Positions 45,300 through 54,483 are shown, counted from the first letter of the stretch. The stretch is 61,873 bases of DNA from an uncultured Flavobacteriales bacterium (GCA_905480145.1 CAJQPA010000019.1:1-61873), one strand, 5' to 3'. Notes: generated from the sequence alone by a model not told the origin. Program-made: numbers and translations.

Positions 45300-46043
45300 T
45301 CAGCAACCCATTGGAATTTCAAAGACAATTATTTTAGTCGAGACCGCTCCAGTTGTATCATTTAAATATTCTATTTTAAAATAGATACGATTCATTCCAA
45401 TCCCCAGTGGATATTCATTAGGTGACTTTACTTCCTTAACATGATCGGCCCACCTCTCACCGCAATGAATTTCTACCGCTTTAATTAATTCTGAAATATT
45501 CACATCAATAAATTGATTCCTCTCTTCTTCAGAATATGAATTTGTTTCTATTGTATCATTAAATATTTCTATTTCAGTCCAGTCAGAATTGTAATGTTTC
45601 CATTCAATCATGTCACAGTGTGGACCTTCGTTCATAATCGTGATACTATTCTCATAACTTTGAAATACTCTTATCCCACCATCCAACAATTGCTTAATTC
45701 TAATTTTCTTCCCTTCTATGGACGAGCTTAAATCAAGATATACAATTATTGTATCGCTATTCTGCTTATTCAAATCAACCTCATCGTTCCATATATCGAT
45801 GGAGTCTACCATCAATTCAAATGTAACAAATTGCAATTCTAGCCTATTTTCTTCAAAAGTAAATTCAATAAGAGAATCTGAAACCTCCAAAGCATTTTCA
45901 ATAATAATGGAGTCTGTTGGTTCAGGAACTGAAACAAATTCCACTATATTATCCATAGGAGTGTCTGCTTCTATTACTTGCGGATTACTGCAACTCAATA
46001 ACAAAGAGAAGAGAATAAAAAATTTTAGCGTTTGAATAATCAT
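45300..46043 (-). CDS. Hypothetical lipoprotein
   Basis: A 247-residue protein with a lipoprotein signal: hydrophobic stretch IIQTLKFFILFSLLLSCSNPQ, lipobox Cys at about residue 18. The mature part is acidic and beta-rich with repeated VxVSxSxxE-like segments and no recognised domain. The segment DTIIVYLDLSSSIEGKKIRI looks like a VWA-type opening strand with D-x-S-S-S, so a degenerate VWA fold is possible. I use the ATG at 46043; a GTG 14 codons upstream would put extra residues before the signal. It lies directly after the Lrp regulator gene on the same strand and may be cotranscribed with it. Confidence 0.7.
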   Translation of the reverse strand: MIIQTLKFFILFSLLLSCSNPQVIEADTPMDNIVEFVSVPEPTDSIIIENALEVSDSLIEFTFEENRLELQFVTFELMVDSIDIWNDEVDLNKQNSDTIIVYLDLSSSIEGKKIRIKQLLDGGIRVFQSYENSITIMNEGPHCDMIEWKHYNSDWTEIEIFNDTIETNSYSEEERNQFIDVNISELIKAVEIHCGERWADHVKEVKSPNEYPLGIGMNRIYFKIEYLNDTTGAVSTKIIVFEIPMGC

Positions 46044-46085
46044 ACCATTTATGTTGAATTTAATACATGTTCTAATCTTTTCCAC

Positions 46086-46544
46086 TTAAATGAAAAGAGC
46101 CGTTTCATTTTTAACCTTACTCATCACAAATGAACTATGAACATTACTTACATTTTTTATTGTCGAAATAGTATTTTTAATAAAATCACTATAAGCATCC
46201 AAACTAGGTACAATTACCTTTAGAATATAGTCATAATTACCTGCAATGTGAAAACACTCTATTATTTCTTCTACTTGAAGAATGTCATTTTCAAATTTAG
46301 ACAATAAACTTTGTTCATGGGTTTGCAAAGTTATGTGGCAAATTACAGTTACAGATTTATTGACTACTTCTTGATTTAAAATAGCAACATACTTTTCGAT
46401 AACTCCATTTTTCTCAAGTCGTTTGATCCGATCATACGTAGGAGTAATTGACAAACCTATGTTTGCCGCTATTTCCTTTGTTTTCAGGGAAGAATCGTGC
46501 TGTAAAAGCATTAATATCTTTTTATCAAGAGGGTCTAAATTCAT
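46086..46544 (-). CDS. Lrp/AsnC-family transcriptional regulator
   Basis: A 152-residue regulator. The N-terminal winged helix-turn-helix is at about 1-60 (LDPLDKKILMLLQHDSSLKT, then IAANIGLSITPTYDRIKRLE). The C-terminal RAM/AsnC ligand-binding domain is at about 65-145, with the motif IIECFHIAGNYDYILKVIVP near 90-109. Such proteins sense amino acids and form octamers on paired operator sites. It is divergent from a monooxygenase / PLP lyase / OsmC operon across 159 bases that contain two perfect dyads. In Pseudomonas putida an Lrp-type regulator (MdeR) controls a methionine gamma-lyase gene in a comparable divergent arrangement, which supports a local role here. Confidence 0.93.
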   Translation of the reverse strand: MNLDPLDKKILMLLQHDSSLKTKEIAANIGLSITPTYDRIKRLEKNGVIEKYVAILNQEVVNKSVTVICHITLQTHEQSLLSKFENDILQVEEIIECFHIAGNYDYILKVIVPSLDAYSDFIKNTISTIKNVSNVHSSFVMSKVKNETALFI

Positions 46545-46587
46545 AATTATCAGTAAAAAAATCTAAAATTGGCTTTCGTGAGCACTC

Positions 46588-46610
46588 TGTAAAGATATAA
46601 AATCTTTACA
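46588..46610. promoter_or_regulatory. Candidate Lrp/AsnC operator dyad 1
   Basis: Perfect inverted repeat TGTAAAGA (46588-46595) / TCTTTACA (46603-46610) with a seven-base AT spacer, 44 bases upstream of the regulator start. Size and AT-rich centre fit Lrp-family sites. Confidence 0.5.
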
Positions 46611-46672
46611 TAATTTAAAATACAGTTTTATCATCTATTTTAATCCAAAATTTACCATATAACAATTGTTCG

Positions 46673-46688
46673 GCTGTATATTTACAGC
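46673..46688. promoter_or_regulatory. Candidate operator dyad 2 overlapping the monooxygenase promoter
   Basis: Perfect inverted repeat GCTGTA (46673-46678) / TACAGC (46683-46688). The -7-like element TATATTTA (46677-46684) lies inside it, so a bound protein would block or modulate the promoter of the 46704 operon. Confidence 0.5.
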
Positions 46689-46703
46689 TAAATAAATTGA
46701 AGG

Positions 46704-47747
46704 ATGAAGGATTATATAGTAATAGGTGCAGGTCAAGCTGGAATGTCAATTTCCTATTATTTATCTAAAAATGAAAGTGATTTTTTGGTGGTTGATGCCA
46801 ATAAAGAAATTGGAGCACCCTGGCTAAAAAGGTGGGATTCTTTAAAGTTATTTACGGCTACAGAATATAATCACCTACCAGGACTAGATTTCCCTCATCC
46901 CAAAGGCTACTATGCCAACAAGCACGATGTCGCCAATTATTTAAAAGCCTACGTTGATAAGTTTAGCATTCCGATTGATTTTGACCAGAAAATAAAAGGA
47001 TTAAAAAAAGTGGATGATTATTTCATTTTAGAAAGTGAAAACAAAACATACAAGGCGAAGAATGTAATAATAGCTACCGGTCCTTTTCATACCCCATTCA
47101 CACCAAAATTTCATCAAAAAATAGCTTCCGATGTAATCCAAATTCATAGCGAAAACTACAAGAGCCCTAATCAATTGCAAGATGGAGATACATTGGTGGT
47201 TGGAGCAGGAGATTCAGGAGTTCAAATTCTTGATGAAATCGCCGGGACAGGAAAAAAGGTTTACTTCTCAGGAAATACAAATATAAAATCGATACCTCAA
47301 GAAATATTAGGTAAAACACTTTGGTGGTGGTTTTCTAAAATTGGTTTTTTATCTGTAAACAAATACTCTTGGATAGGAAAAAAACTAAGTTCAAGCGGAC
47401 AACCCATTATTGGAACAGATGTAAAATCACTCTTCAAAATGCCAAACGTAGAATGCGTTGGGCGGTCCTTAGATGCAAATCAAGAAAAAATAGTGTTTGA
47501 AAAGAAAGAAATTTCATCAATCAAGAACATTCTTTGGGCTACGGGTTTTAAGCCAAATTTCAATTGGATAGAGAACCTAAAATTGGATGAAGACAATTAC
47601 CCTAAAAACTATAGAGGAGTGAGTGATATTGAAGGACTCTACTTTTTAGGGTTGCCATGGTTATATACTAGGGGTTCTGCGACATTAGGCGGCGTAAAAA
47701 AAGATGCTAAATATTTAAACGATTTTTTCAAAAGACGAAAAGTTTAA
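46704..47747 (+). CDS. FAD/NAD(P)-dependent monooxygenase-like oxidoreductase (CzcO/FMO type)
   Basis: A 347-residue class B flavoprotein-like oxidoreductase. The FAD Rossmann motif IGAGQAGMSISYYL is at 6-19. The second, NADPH-binding Rossmann motif LVVGAGDSGVQILDEIAG is near 168-185. Between them IQIHSENYKSP resembles the FMO/BVMO fingerprint region. C-terminal ATGFKPNFNW is the usual ATG motif. Relatives oxygenate N- or S-containing substrates. The next gene encodes a sulfur-amino-acid PLP enzyme, so a sulfur substrate is a reasonable inference. It is the first gene of the Lrp-divergent operon. Confidence 0.9.
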   Translation: MKDYIVIGAGQAGMSISYYLSKNESDFLVVDANKEIGAPWLKRWDSLKLFTATEYNHLPGLDFPHPKGYYANKHDVANYLKAYVDKFSIPIDFDQKIKGLKKVDDYFILESENKTYKAKNVIIATGPFHTPFTPKFHQKIASDVIQIHSENYKSPNQLQDGDTLVVGAGDSGVQILDEIAGTGKKVYFSGNTNIKSIPQEILGKTLWWWFSKIGFLSVNKYSWIGKKLSSSGQPIIGTDVKSLFKMPNVECVGRSLDANQEKIVFEKKEISSIKNILWATGFKPNFNWIENLKLDEDNYPKNYRGVSDIEGLYFLGLPWLYTRGSATLGGVKKDAKYLNDFFKRRKV

Positions 47748-47784
47748 AATGAAATAGAAATGAAGTGATTTAAAAGTGATTGCT

Positions 47785-49074
47785 ATGAAAAAAGTATTTA
47801 AAGGGATAGAGAAAAAAAGAGAGTCTGGTGAATTTTGGCTAGATCAGTTGAAGAGAAAAAGAAATGAAGGACCATTTCTATCTTCCAAACGATATACTGG
47901 ATTCAGTGAATCAACCAAGTCTGTTCATGCGGGACAATATAATGACCCCACCACGAACGCTTTAGGAACCCCTATTTTTCAATGCTCAACTTTTTCTTTA
48001 AGTGAAGATAAATACCAAGCAATCTCAGAAGGTCGAGGGAGAGATGAATTTATATACACTCGATATGGTAATCCATCCCAATGGAGTGTCCAAGAAAAAT
48101 TATCTTCCCTTGAAAATGCAGAAAGTTCAATTGTATTTTCATCTGGAATGGCGGCAATTTCTTCTACTTTATTGGCCATCTTAGACAAAGGCAGTCATGT
48201 AGTTTCTTCACGGGATATTTATGGCGGGACCTACAACTTTTTATACGAAGATTTAGATCGTTATGGAATGTCTGTATCATTCGCATCACCAACAGATATT
48301 GAAAGCATAGAGGCCGCAATTCAGGAGAACACCGCAGTTTTATATTTTGAAGCTTTAACGAATCCTTTGTTAAAACTTATCGACATTGAAGAAATAGTTA
48401 AACTAGGAGCGAAATACAATTTAAGAGTAATAATAGACAACACCTTTTTGACACCATATAATTGTAAACCACTAGATTTGGGAGTAGATTTGGTAGTCAA
48501 TTCTGCCACAAAATACTTAAATGGGCATTCGGATTTAATTGGCGGAACAGTATCAGGATCAAGGAAATTAATTGACAGAATCTGGCCGCAATTATTAAAA
48601 AATGGAGGTTCAATGGATCCCCATGCATGTTTTTTGTTAGAAAGAAGTTTAAAGACGTTCGCTTTGCGAATGAGGGCACATAACGCTAATGCTTTAGATT
48701 TAGCGAATTATTTAGAGCATCATCCACGAATAAAAAAAGTATACTATCCAGGTTTAAAATCCCATAAACAACACGAGCTTGCTAAAACTCAGTTAAAAGG
48801 TAAAAACTCCGGTATGATTAGTTTTGAGATTGAAGGAGGTGACGAAAAAGCACATGCCTTAATGGAGCATTTAAAACTCGCTATTGAAGCCACAAGTCTT
48901 GGTGGGGTTGAAAGCCTCATCTCATTACCCTATAACACTTCCCAAGCTTCATTAACAAAAAAACAACAAGAAAAGATTGGCATTAATGAAGGGCTTATTA
49001 GATTATCTGTCGGTATTGAAGACATTGAAGATTTAATAAGAGATTTTAAACAAGCTATAGAACAAATTTTTTAA
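47785..49074 (+). CDS. Trans-sulfuration-family PLP enzyme (methionine gamma-lyase / cystathionine lyase-synthase group)
   Basis: A fold-type I PLP enzyme of the Cys/Met metabolism family. The PLP lysine lies in NSATKYLNGHSDLIGG near 237-252. The substrate-loop segment RDIYGGTYNFLYEDL near 145-159 has Gly where true methionine gamma-lyase has the catalytic Cys. Other signatures are TRYGNPSQWSVQEKLSSLE and EATSLGGVESLISLP. At 429 residues it carries an N-terminal extension of about 45 residues beyond the usual start (SVHAGQYNDP). The exact activity (cystathionine gamma-synthase or lyase, or another Met/Cys lyase) cannot be fixed. I prefer the ATG at 47785 over a GTG at 47776. Confidence 0.92.
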   Translation: MKKVFKGIEKKRESGEFWLDQLKRKRNEGPFLSSKRYTGFSESTKSVHAGQYNDPTTNALGTPIFQCSTFSLSEDKYQAISEGRGRDEFIYTRYGNPSQWSVQEKLSSLENAESSIVFSSGMAAISSTLLAILDKGSHVVSSRDIYGGTYNFLYEDLDRYGMSVSFASPTDIESIEAAIQENTAVLYFEALTNPLLKLIDIEEIVKLGAKYNLRVIIDNTFLTPYNCKPLDLGVDLVVNSATKYLNGHSDLIGGTVSGSRKLIDRIWPQLLKNGGSMDPHACFLLERSLKTFALRMRAHNANALDLANYLEHHPRIKKVYYPGLKSHKQHELAKTQLKGKNSGMISFEIEGGDEKAHALMEHLKLAIEATSLGGVESLISLPYNTSQASLTKKQQEKIGINEGLIRLSVGIEDIEDLIRDFKQAIEQIF

Positions 49075-49085
49075 ACCAAAATAAA

Positions 49086-49622
49086 ATGTTAAACAATATC
49101 AACATTGCTGGATTGAGCGAATACGCTAACGAAGTAAAAGAAAACAACATAGAAGGAAAAGCTTCTTATGGAGTCGTTTTAGATTGGATCAGTGGAACCA
49201 AAACAAAAGTAAAAACAAAGAATATGATTCTAGGAAATCATAAACTGGTCAGAGATTTTGAGTTTACAATAGATGAACCTGCTCAACTTTTGGGGGTTAA
49301 TTGTGCTCCAAATCCTGCGGAATATATGCTAGGAGGATTAGCTGGATGTATGGCGGTTACATTTATGGCAGGCGCTACTTTGATGAATATTGAAATTGAT
49401 CAATTACAGTTAGAAATTGATGGCGAATTAGATTTAAGAGGCTTTTTAGGAATCGACAAAGACATCGATTCGGGATTCCCAGAGTTAAACTTTATTTTCA
49501 ATGTAAAAGGGAGTGGAACTCAAGAGCAGTACAACACTTTAATGGAAAGAGTAATGAAGCATTCTCCCAATTTTAATACGATAAAAAATGAGGTCAAAAT
49601 GATTGGTGAATTAAACGATTAA
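49086..49622 (+). CDS. OsmC/Ohr-family protein
   Basis: A 178-residue protein of the OsmC fold, which uses two cysteines to reduce peroxides, mainly organic hydroperoxides. The core motif NCAPNPAEYMLGGLAGCMAV near 76-95 carries Cys in the second conserved position (in GGLAGC) and a further Cys 15 residues before it. The classical peroxidatic Cys near the start of the beta-sheet is not obvious, so it may not be a peroxidase. It starts 11 bases after the PLP enzyme and is the third gene of the operon. In this context it might handle reactive sulfur species such as persulfides; this is inference. Confidence 0.88.
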   Translation: MLNNINIAGLSEYANEVKENNIEGKASYGVVLDWISGTKTKVKTKNMILGNHKLVRDFEFTIDEPAQLLGVNCAPNPAEYMLGGLAGCMAVTFMAGATLMNIEIDQLQLEIDGELDLRGFLGIDKDIDSGFPELNFIFNVKGSGTQEQYNTLMERVMKHSPNFNTIKNEVKMIGELND

Positions 49623-49662
49623 TATATACTTAAGAGAGAGACAATTACAATACTTTAATTAA

Positions 49663-50394
49663 TTATTGGGGTGTTGAATCAATTTCTTGAGAAGAATCTC
49701 TTATTAATTGTTCCCTTTTTTCATATTTCGATATTAGTTTTTGATTGGGTAAATCATCTTCATACCAAATTATATTTTTTCCGAATGTCCCCGAAAGTCT
49801 CTTAAAAAAGCCTTCCCTTTCTTTTATAGATTCAAAATGTAAACTAATGGCTGAACTAGATATGATTGTTGGATCAACTTTATTTTGCGTTTCTACAGAA
49901 TCAAAAACCGCTGGTAAAAAATCAATTGGCAGCTCATGTACCAACACAAATTTTTTCATTGATTTACTTTGAAATTCATCTGTGGTGAGCGCGATTTTTT
50001 TGAATTCATTTTGTTTAGCAATGCGATAAGAATTGTAGACGTTTTCAACACTATGTTCAGCCATCGTTTCTAGAAAAATATTTTCACTAGGAACTCCCAA
50101 TTCAATAGCATAAAGGGCCATAATTTTAGCTTCTACAAATTTAGAATAAACAGAGGATCCGGAATAGATAATGTTTTTTGCATAGCCGTTTTTGTATAAA
50201 TAAACCGACCAATAAACACGCAAACTCATTTTACTACTCCATGTATCTCCGTCAAAAGGAATACCAGGGACAATTATTGCATCATATGGTTGCGCGAGTG
50301 GAATCTCTAAAAGATTTATGTTCGGTATTTTTCTAGACATGCCACAACTGGCCAAAAACAAGATCAAAATAATAAGAGTTAGAATCTGTTGCAT
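49663..50394 (-). CDS. DUF218 (YdcF/SanA-like) lipoprotein
   Basis: A 243-residue protein with a lipobox (LILFLASCGMS, Cys at about 17). The DUF218 core begins at YDAIIVPGIPFDGDTW near 38-53. It continues with the family's NIIYSGSS near 74-81 and SENIFLETMAEHSVENVYNS near 99-118. DUF218 proteins such as SanA and ElyC affect envelope integrity; the enzymatic activity is not established. Here the outer- or inner-membrane lipid anchor is unusual compared with the membrane-helix anchor of E. coli SanA. Convergent with OsmC (40 bases) and monocistronic. Confidence 0.83.
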   Translation of the reverse strand: MQQILTLIILILFLASCGMSRKIPNINLLEIPLAQPYDAIIVPGIPFDGDTWSSKMSLRVYWSVYLYKNGYAKNIIYSGSSVYSKFVEAKIMALYAIELGVPSENIFLETMAEHSVENVYNSYRIAKQNEFKKIALTTDEFQSKSMKKFVLVHELPIDFLPAVFDSVETQNKVDPTIISSSAISLHFESIKEREGFFKRLSGTFGKNIIWYEDDLPNQKLISKYEKREQLIRDSSQEIDSTPQ

Positions 50395-50500
50395 TGCATT
50401 TTGTTACTTAGTTGAAAACCTTTTTCAAATTCTGTGATGTTTTTATTCTACTAATTGCGAATAGAATGTCTCAGTATAAAAATCAATTCGATTATATAAA

Positions 50501-51223
50501 TCACTTCAATTCCAAAAGGTTTTCCACCCCTACAAATCGCTCTGCGGTAAAACCTTCTGCGAATTTCATTCCAGCTGGACGTCCCATTTCCATCATTCGT
50601 GCTTTGATAAAAGTTATAAAATCTTCTCCAGAAATAGGTGTTATTGGTTCTTTTGAATCTGGGTTATAGAATTGCGTTTTAAATGCTTGAATTGCTGCTA
50701 TTTTTCTATCTAAGAAAGGCGTCACATCTACAACAAAGTCAGGCTTGATATAATAATCTTGAATATAATGATAAACGGCTTCTGGTCGATGATGGTCCTG
50801 TGGAATATTATTCCATTCAGTTTCAATCTTACGCAAACCAGATAAAAAGCATGCTTCAGAAACCAACTGACTTCCTTTTCCATGATCAGGATGACGATCA
50901 TTAATTGCATTTGCCAAAACAACTTTTGGACGAAAACGTCTTATTTGCTCAATGACCAAGCGCTTATTTTCTTCATCACCTTGAAACCACCCATCTCTCA
51001 TTTTAAGATTTTCTCTAAAGTGAAGTCCCATTATTTTAGATGCATCCGCTGCTTCAGTATATCTTGTCTCTTTTGTGCCTCGAGAACCCAGTTCACCTTG
51101 CGTTAAATCAATAATAGCAACTTTTGATCCAGCTTCAATATGTTTCATTATGGTACCTGAGCACGATAATTCTGCATCATCTGGGTGGGCCGCAAAAACT
51201 AATATATCTACTTGTTCTATCAT
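50501..51223 (-). CDS. bshB1: Bacillithiol biosynthesis deacetylase BshB1
   Basis: Removes the acetyl group from N-acetylglucosaminyl-malate, the second step of bacillithiol synthesis. A LmbE/PIG-L-type zinc amidase of 240 residues. The zinc motif AAHPDDAELSCSGT is near 11-24. The second zinc His lies in NDRHPDHGKGS near 107-117. The GELGSRGTKETR segment and the C-terminal GRPAGMKFAEGF are typical of BshB1. It starts within the ccsBA stop codon (overlap TAATG), so the two are translationally coupled. bshA and bshC are not in the window. Confidence 0.94.
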   Translation of the reverse strand: MIEQVDILVFAAHPDDAELSCSGTIMKHIEAGSKVAIIDLTQGELGSRGTKETRYTEAADASKIMGLHFRENLKMRDGWFQGDEENKRLVIEQIRRFRPKVVLANAINDRHPDHGKGSQLVSEACFLSGLRKIETEWNNIPQDHHRPEAVYHYIQDYYIKPDFVVDVTPFLDRKIAAIQAFKTQFYNPDSKEPITPISGEDFITFIKARMMEMGRPAGMKFAEGFTAERFVGVENLLELK

Positions 51224-54200
51224 TACTCCATCAATTCATTATTCATCATTCTTTTGTATTGTGCGTTTCTAATCGCAGCAATAACGGTAAAAACAACAAA
51301 GACTAAGATAGTATAAATAACCCACATCGGTAATCTCTTTAAACCTTCTCCCTGAGCATAAGAATGTAATCCAGTCAACCAGAAATTAACGCCAAAGAAT
51401 GTAAACAATATTGAAACATACCCCCACATCGAAACTACACTGAATAAAAACTTACCCTTCAACGCTGGGATATACCTAAGATGCAATATGACTGCATACA
51501 CCAATACAGCAACTAGGGCCCAAGTTTCTTTCGGGTCCCATCCCCAATACCGACCCCACGATTCATTCGCCCAAATACCTCCAAGAAAAGTCCCGATAGT
51601 CAGCATAAACAATCCTATTGTCATTGACATTTCAGAAACATAACGCAACTCACTAATGTTTAAACTAACAATTTTACCATTGTTCTTATTTCTGAAAATA
51701 TACAGAACCAGATTTAACATCCCAAGAATAAATGAAATACCCAATGGCCCATAACTTCCTGTTATGATTGCAACATGAATCATCAACCAATATGACTTAA
51801 GTACTGGCTGCAGCGGTGTAATTTCGGGATCCATTAAATTCATTTCCGTTACGAAAATCATTAGAAAAGCTAGAATTGCCGCACCTGCAACTATCACAGC
51901 ATTCTTTGGGGAGAATAACAATCCAAAAAGCATTGAAACCCAAGCAATAAAAATCACAGCCTCATAACCATTACTCCATGGGGCGTGGCCCGAAATCATC
52001 GCTCTCAAATAAACTCCATACCCGTGATAAATAAAACCAAGAGCAATGAAACCAATCAATACTTTAACGAGCAATTTAATACCGCTCTGAACTTTTGATT
52101 TTGCATTAACAAATATTTTTATGAAGAAGGTCAATAGCAATAAACACCCACCATATAAGTATACATTTTTGGCAGTACCGAATATATCATTCTCCGTGAA
52201 TTTAATCTCCCTTTCAACATCCCCTTCAGAAGGAACAACCTCCTTACTGACCTCTCTTTGAAACTCTTTTAGCTCTTTCAAATAAAATTCCGCTTTCTCA
52301 TATTGTCCAGTTTTTGAGGCATTCGATAAATTTTGTAAATAATTCAAGCCTTTCATGGTTGCCACAGAATCATTTCCTTTAAAGGCCATCATCATAGGAT
52401 CCACCCATGTATTATTGGGGTCATTTTTAACAGGAATGATTCGCATATAATTCCAGTTAAATATCTGTTGAATTACTTGAAAACGCTCGACGAGCTTAAT
52501 CAACTTCTTATCATATTCACCTCTATCTACGTCCTTCCTTTGATGCGCTATTTCATAGTCATCTGTCAATTTAAAATTATCATTCTCGTCTATTAAATCA
52601 TTATATGAAATGTACTTCCCATCCATTCCTAGTTTTTCTCGTAATTCTGATTTATAAGAAACATAAATAACCTTTTGATTTGCCCAATGTTCTTGATACA
52701 TGTGCATGCTCATTATAGTTTGAACAGCATTGTTTCCTTCGTAGATTTTTGAACGATTTAGTTTCCGCAGTAATTGGTCCGCCAAGGAATGTAAAGGAAT
52801 AATTCTCCCTTTGATATCTTGCACTAGCAAACTTTCAACTTCTTCAGAATGCTCTTTAGACATTATTTCAAAAGTGATCTCTTTTTTCTTTTCAGAAGCT
52901 AGATCCTGAACCTCAGTATTAGTTTCATGAGAAGAATGATCGTGTCCGTCATGATCTGAATGGTCATGCTGAGCACTAACGCCAAAAGAAAGAAAAGCAA
53001 ACCCGATGAATATACTGTAATACTTCATTTTCTTATCTGATATTTTTGTTAGCATTCTAGCCAAATCTCTAAATCTTCCATTTGCAGAGAACAGAGAGAA
53101 AACCATCCCTATTGCCATTATCAAATATCCCAAATATGTGATGTTTGTCCCCCACCAATCATGATTAACACTCAATCTTGTTCCTTTCTCATCAGGATCA
53201 TAACTAGATTGAAAAAATCTATAACCACCATAATCTAATACATTATTCATGAAGATTCTTTGCTCTTTTCTCAAGTTGTTTTCCTCATCAATTATCGTTA
53301 CCTCGCTTGCAAAAGAAGATGCCATATCAGAGCCTGGGTATTTATCCAATTGAAAATCTCTACATTCAATTGAAAAAGGAACTTTCATTCTTCGAGCTCC
53401 ATACTCCATTTCATAAGTAAGTCCCGCAAAATTAAAAACAACGTGATTAGGAATCACACCTTGTCCGCCTTCTAGCTCAACAATTTTACTTTTTTCTCCA
53501 TCTGTCAATTTTACAGTAAGATAGGTGCTTCCTGTATTTTTCTTTTCTGCTTGTAATCTAACTTTTTTGGTGTGTTTTTTTACACTTTTGAAAACAAATT
53601 GCTGTTCTCCAACCTGATAAAGCATTCCTGTTTGAAACGCTACAAGCGTATCCATTGGAATAACTTGATACAATGAATCAGCAACTCCTGTTTGTCTATT
53701 CTCTTTAGTCATTTGTGACATTGGCAGATAGCGCATCGGATGCTGCGTCTTTAACATAACTTTATTCCCTTTACGAAAAACATCAATTCCTGGCATTGAA
53801 TTTTCTTTTTCAAACGACATTGCAATGTCACCTAACATTAAAAACTCACCCTCTGTCAAATATTGAGATTTCATTCCCCCAGCCACAATCTCCAGAGAGA
53901 CTTGCGATATAGAATCATTGGTAACCAAGGAATCGATCATATTCTTTTTATAATCAACGTAAGAAATTGAAATTTGATTATCATGCTCTGGAAATGCAAA
54001 ATTCTTTTCAAAATCATTGCTAACCAATGAATGATCTGTCATCATCATGGCGTGGTAATCAGTGTACTGTAATTTACCATCATTCACTTTATACCAAAGG
54101 TTAGCTTCAGCAGAAAAAATAACATCAGAACTTTCTCCTTCCCGTATAAGCATCATCCCCTCAAAGCTAAAGTATCGTGTTATTCCGGCACCCAAAAGAA

Positions 54201-54462
54201 TTACAATGAAAGATATATGAAACATAAACATGGCGATTTTCTCTCTACCCCACATTTTATATCGAATGATATTCGCGATTAAATTTATTCCTAAATACAC
54301 CAATAACAACTCAAACCAAAGAGCATTATAAACGATTATTCTTGCCGTATCTATGTCATATGCTGACTCAAGAAAGGTAGCAATAGCGATAGCCATTAGA
54401 AACACTATCATACTCAACGCCATCATTCGCATTGAAAAAAATGAACGAGCAAATTTTTCCAT
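51223..54462 (-). CDS. Fused cytochrome c biogenesis protein CcsB(ResB)-CcsA
   Basis: System II cytochrome c maturation: delivers and attaches heme to apocytochrome c. A 1079-residue fusion. The N-terminal ResB/CcsB-like part (1-480) has membrane segments near 13-30, 40-60, 75-95 and 445-465. The C-terminal CcsA part carries the heme-handling WWD-type motif in WGRYWGWDPKETW near 968-980 and multiple membrane segments. Between them lies a signal-like stretch beginning at Met479 (YYSIFIGFAFLSFGVSAQ). It is followed by a His-rich run (H499-H512, six His in 14) and a 250-residue soluble domain. The promoter on the minus strand is TATCTTTG (54484-54491). It leads an operon with bshB1. Confidence 0.93.
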   Translation of the reverse strand: MEKFARSFFSMRMMALSMIVFLMAIAIATFLESAYDIDTARIIVYNALWFELLLVYLGINLIANIIRYKMWGREKIAMFMFHISFIVILLGAGITRYFSFEGMMLIREGESSDVIFSAEANLWYKVNDGKLQYTDYHAMMMTDHSLVSNDFEKNFAFPEHDNQISISYVDYKKNMIDSLVTNDSISQVSLEIVAGGMKSQYLTEGEFLMLGDIAMSFEKENSMPGIDVFRKGNKVMLKTQHPMRYLPMSQMTKENRQTGVADSLYQVIPMDTLVAFQTGMLYQVGEQQFVFKSVKKHTKKVRLQAEKKNTGSTYLTVKLTDGEKSKIVELEGGQGVIPNHVVFNFAGLTYEMEYGARRMKVPFSIECRDFQLDKYPGSDMASSFASEVTIIDEENNLRKEQRIFMNNVLDYGGYRFFQSSYDPDEKGTRLSVNHDWWGTNITYLGYLIMAIGMVFSLFSANGRFRDLARMLTKISDKKMKYYSIFIGFAFLSFGVSAQHDHSDHDGHDHSSHETNTEVQDLASEKKKEITFEIMSKEHSEEVESLLVQDIKGRIIPLHSLADQLLRKLNRSKIYEGNNAVQTIMSMHMYQEHWANQKVIYVSYKSELREKLGMDGKYISYNDLIDENDNFKLTDDYEIAHQRKDVDRGEYDKKLIKLVERFQVIQQIFNWNYMRIIPVKNDPNNTWVDPMMMAFKGNDSVATMKGLNYLQNLSNASKTGQYEKAEFYLKELKEFQREVSKEVVPSEGDVEREIKFTENDIFGTAKNVYLYGGCLLLLTFFIKIFVNAKSKVQSGIKLLVKVLIGFIALGFIYHGYGVYLRAMISGHAPWSNGYEAVIFIAWVSMLFGLLFSPKNAVIVAGAAILAFLMIFVTEMNLMDPEITPLQPVLKSYWLMIHVAIITGSYGPLGISFILGMLNLVLYIFRNKNNGKIVSLNISELRYVSEMSMTIGLFMLTIGTFLGGIWANESWGRYWGWDPKETWALVAVLVYAVILHLRYIPALKGKFLFSVVSMWGYVSILFTFFGVNFWLTGLHSYAQGEGLKRLPMWVIYTILVFVVFTVIAAIRNAQYKRMMNNELME

Positions 54463-54483
54463 AATATTTAAATAAAGTTGTCA

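Noticed and set aside
46704-49622. Complete methionine gamma-lyase operon
   Set aside because: The PLP enzyme lacks the Cys usual in the methionine gamma-lyase loop (IYGGTY instead), so I do not name it mdeA and keep the family-level call.
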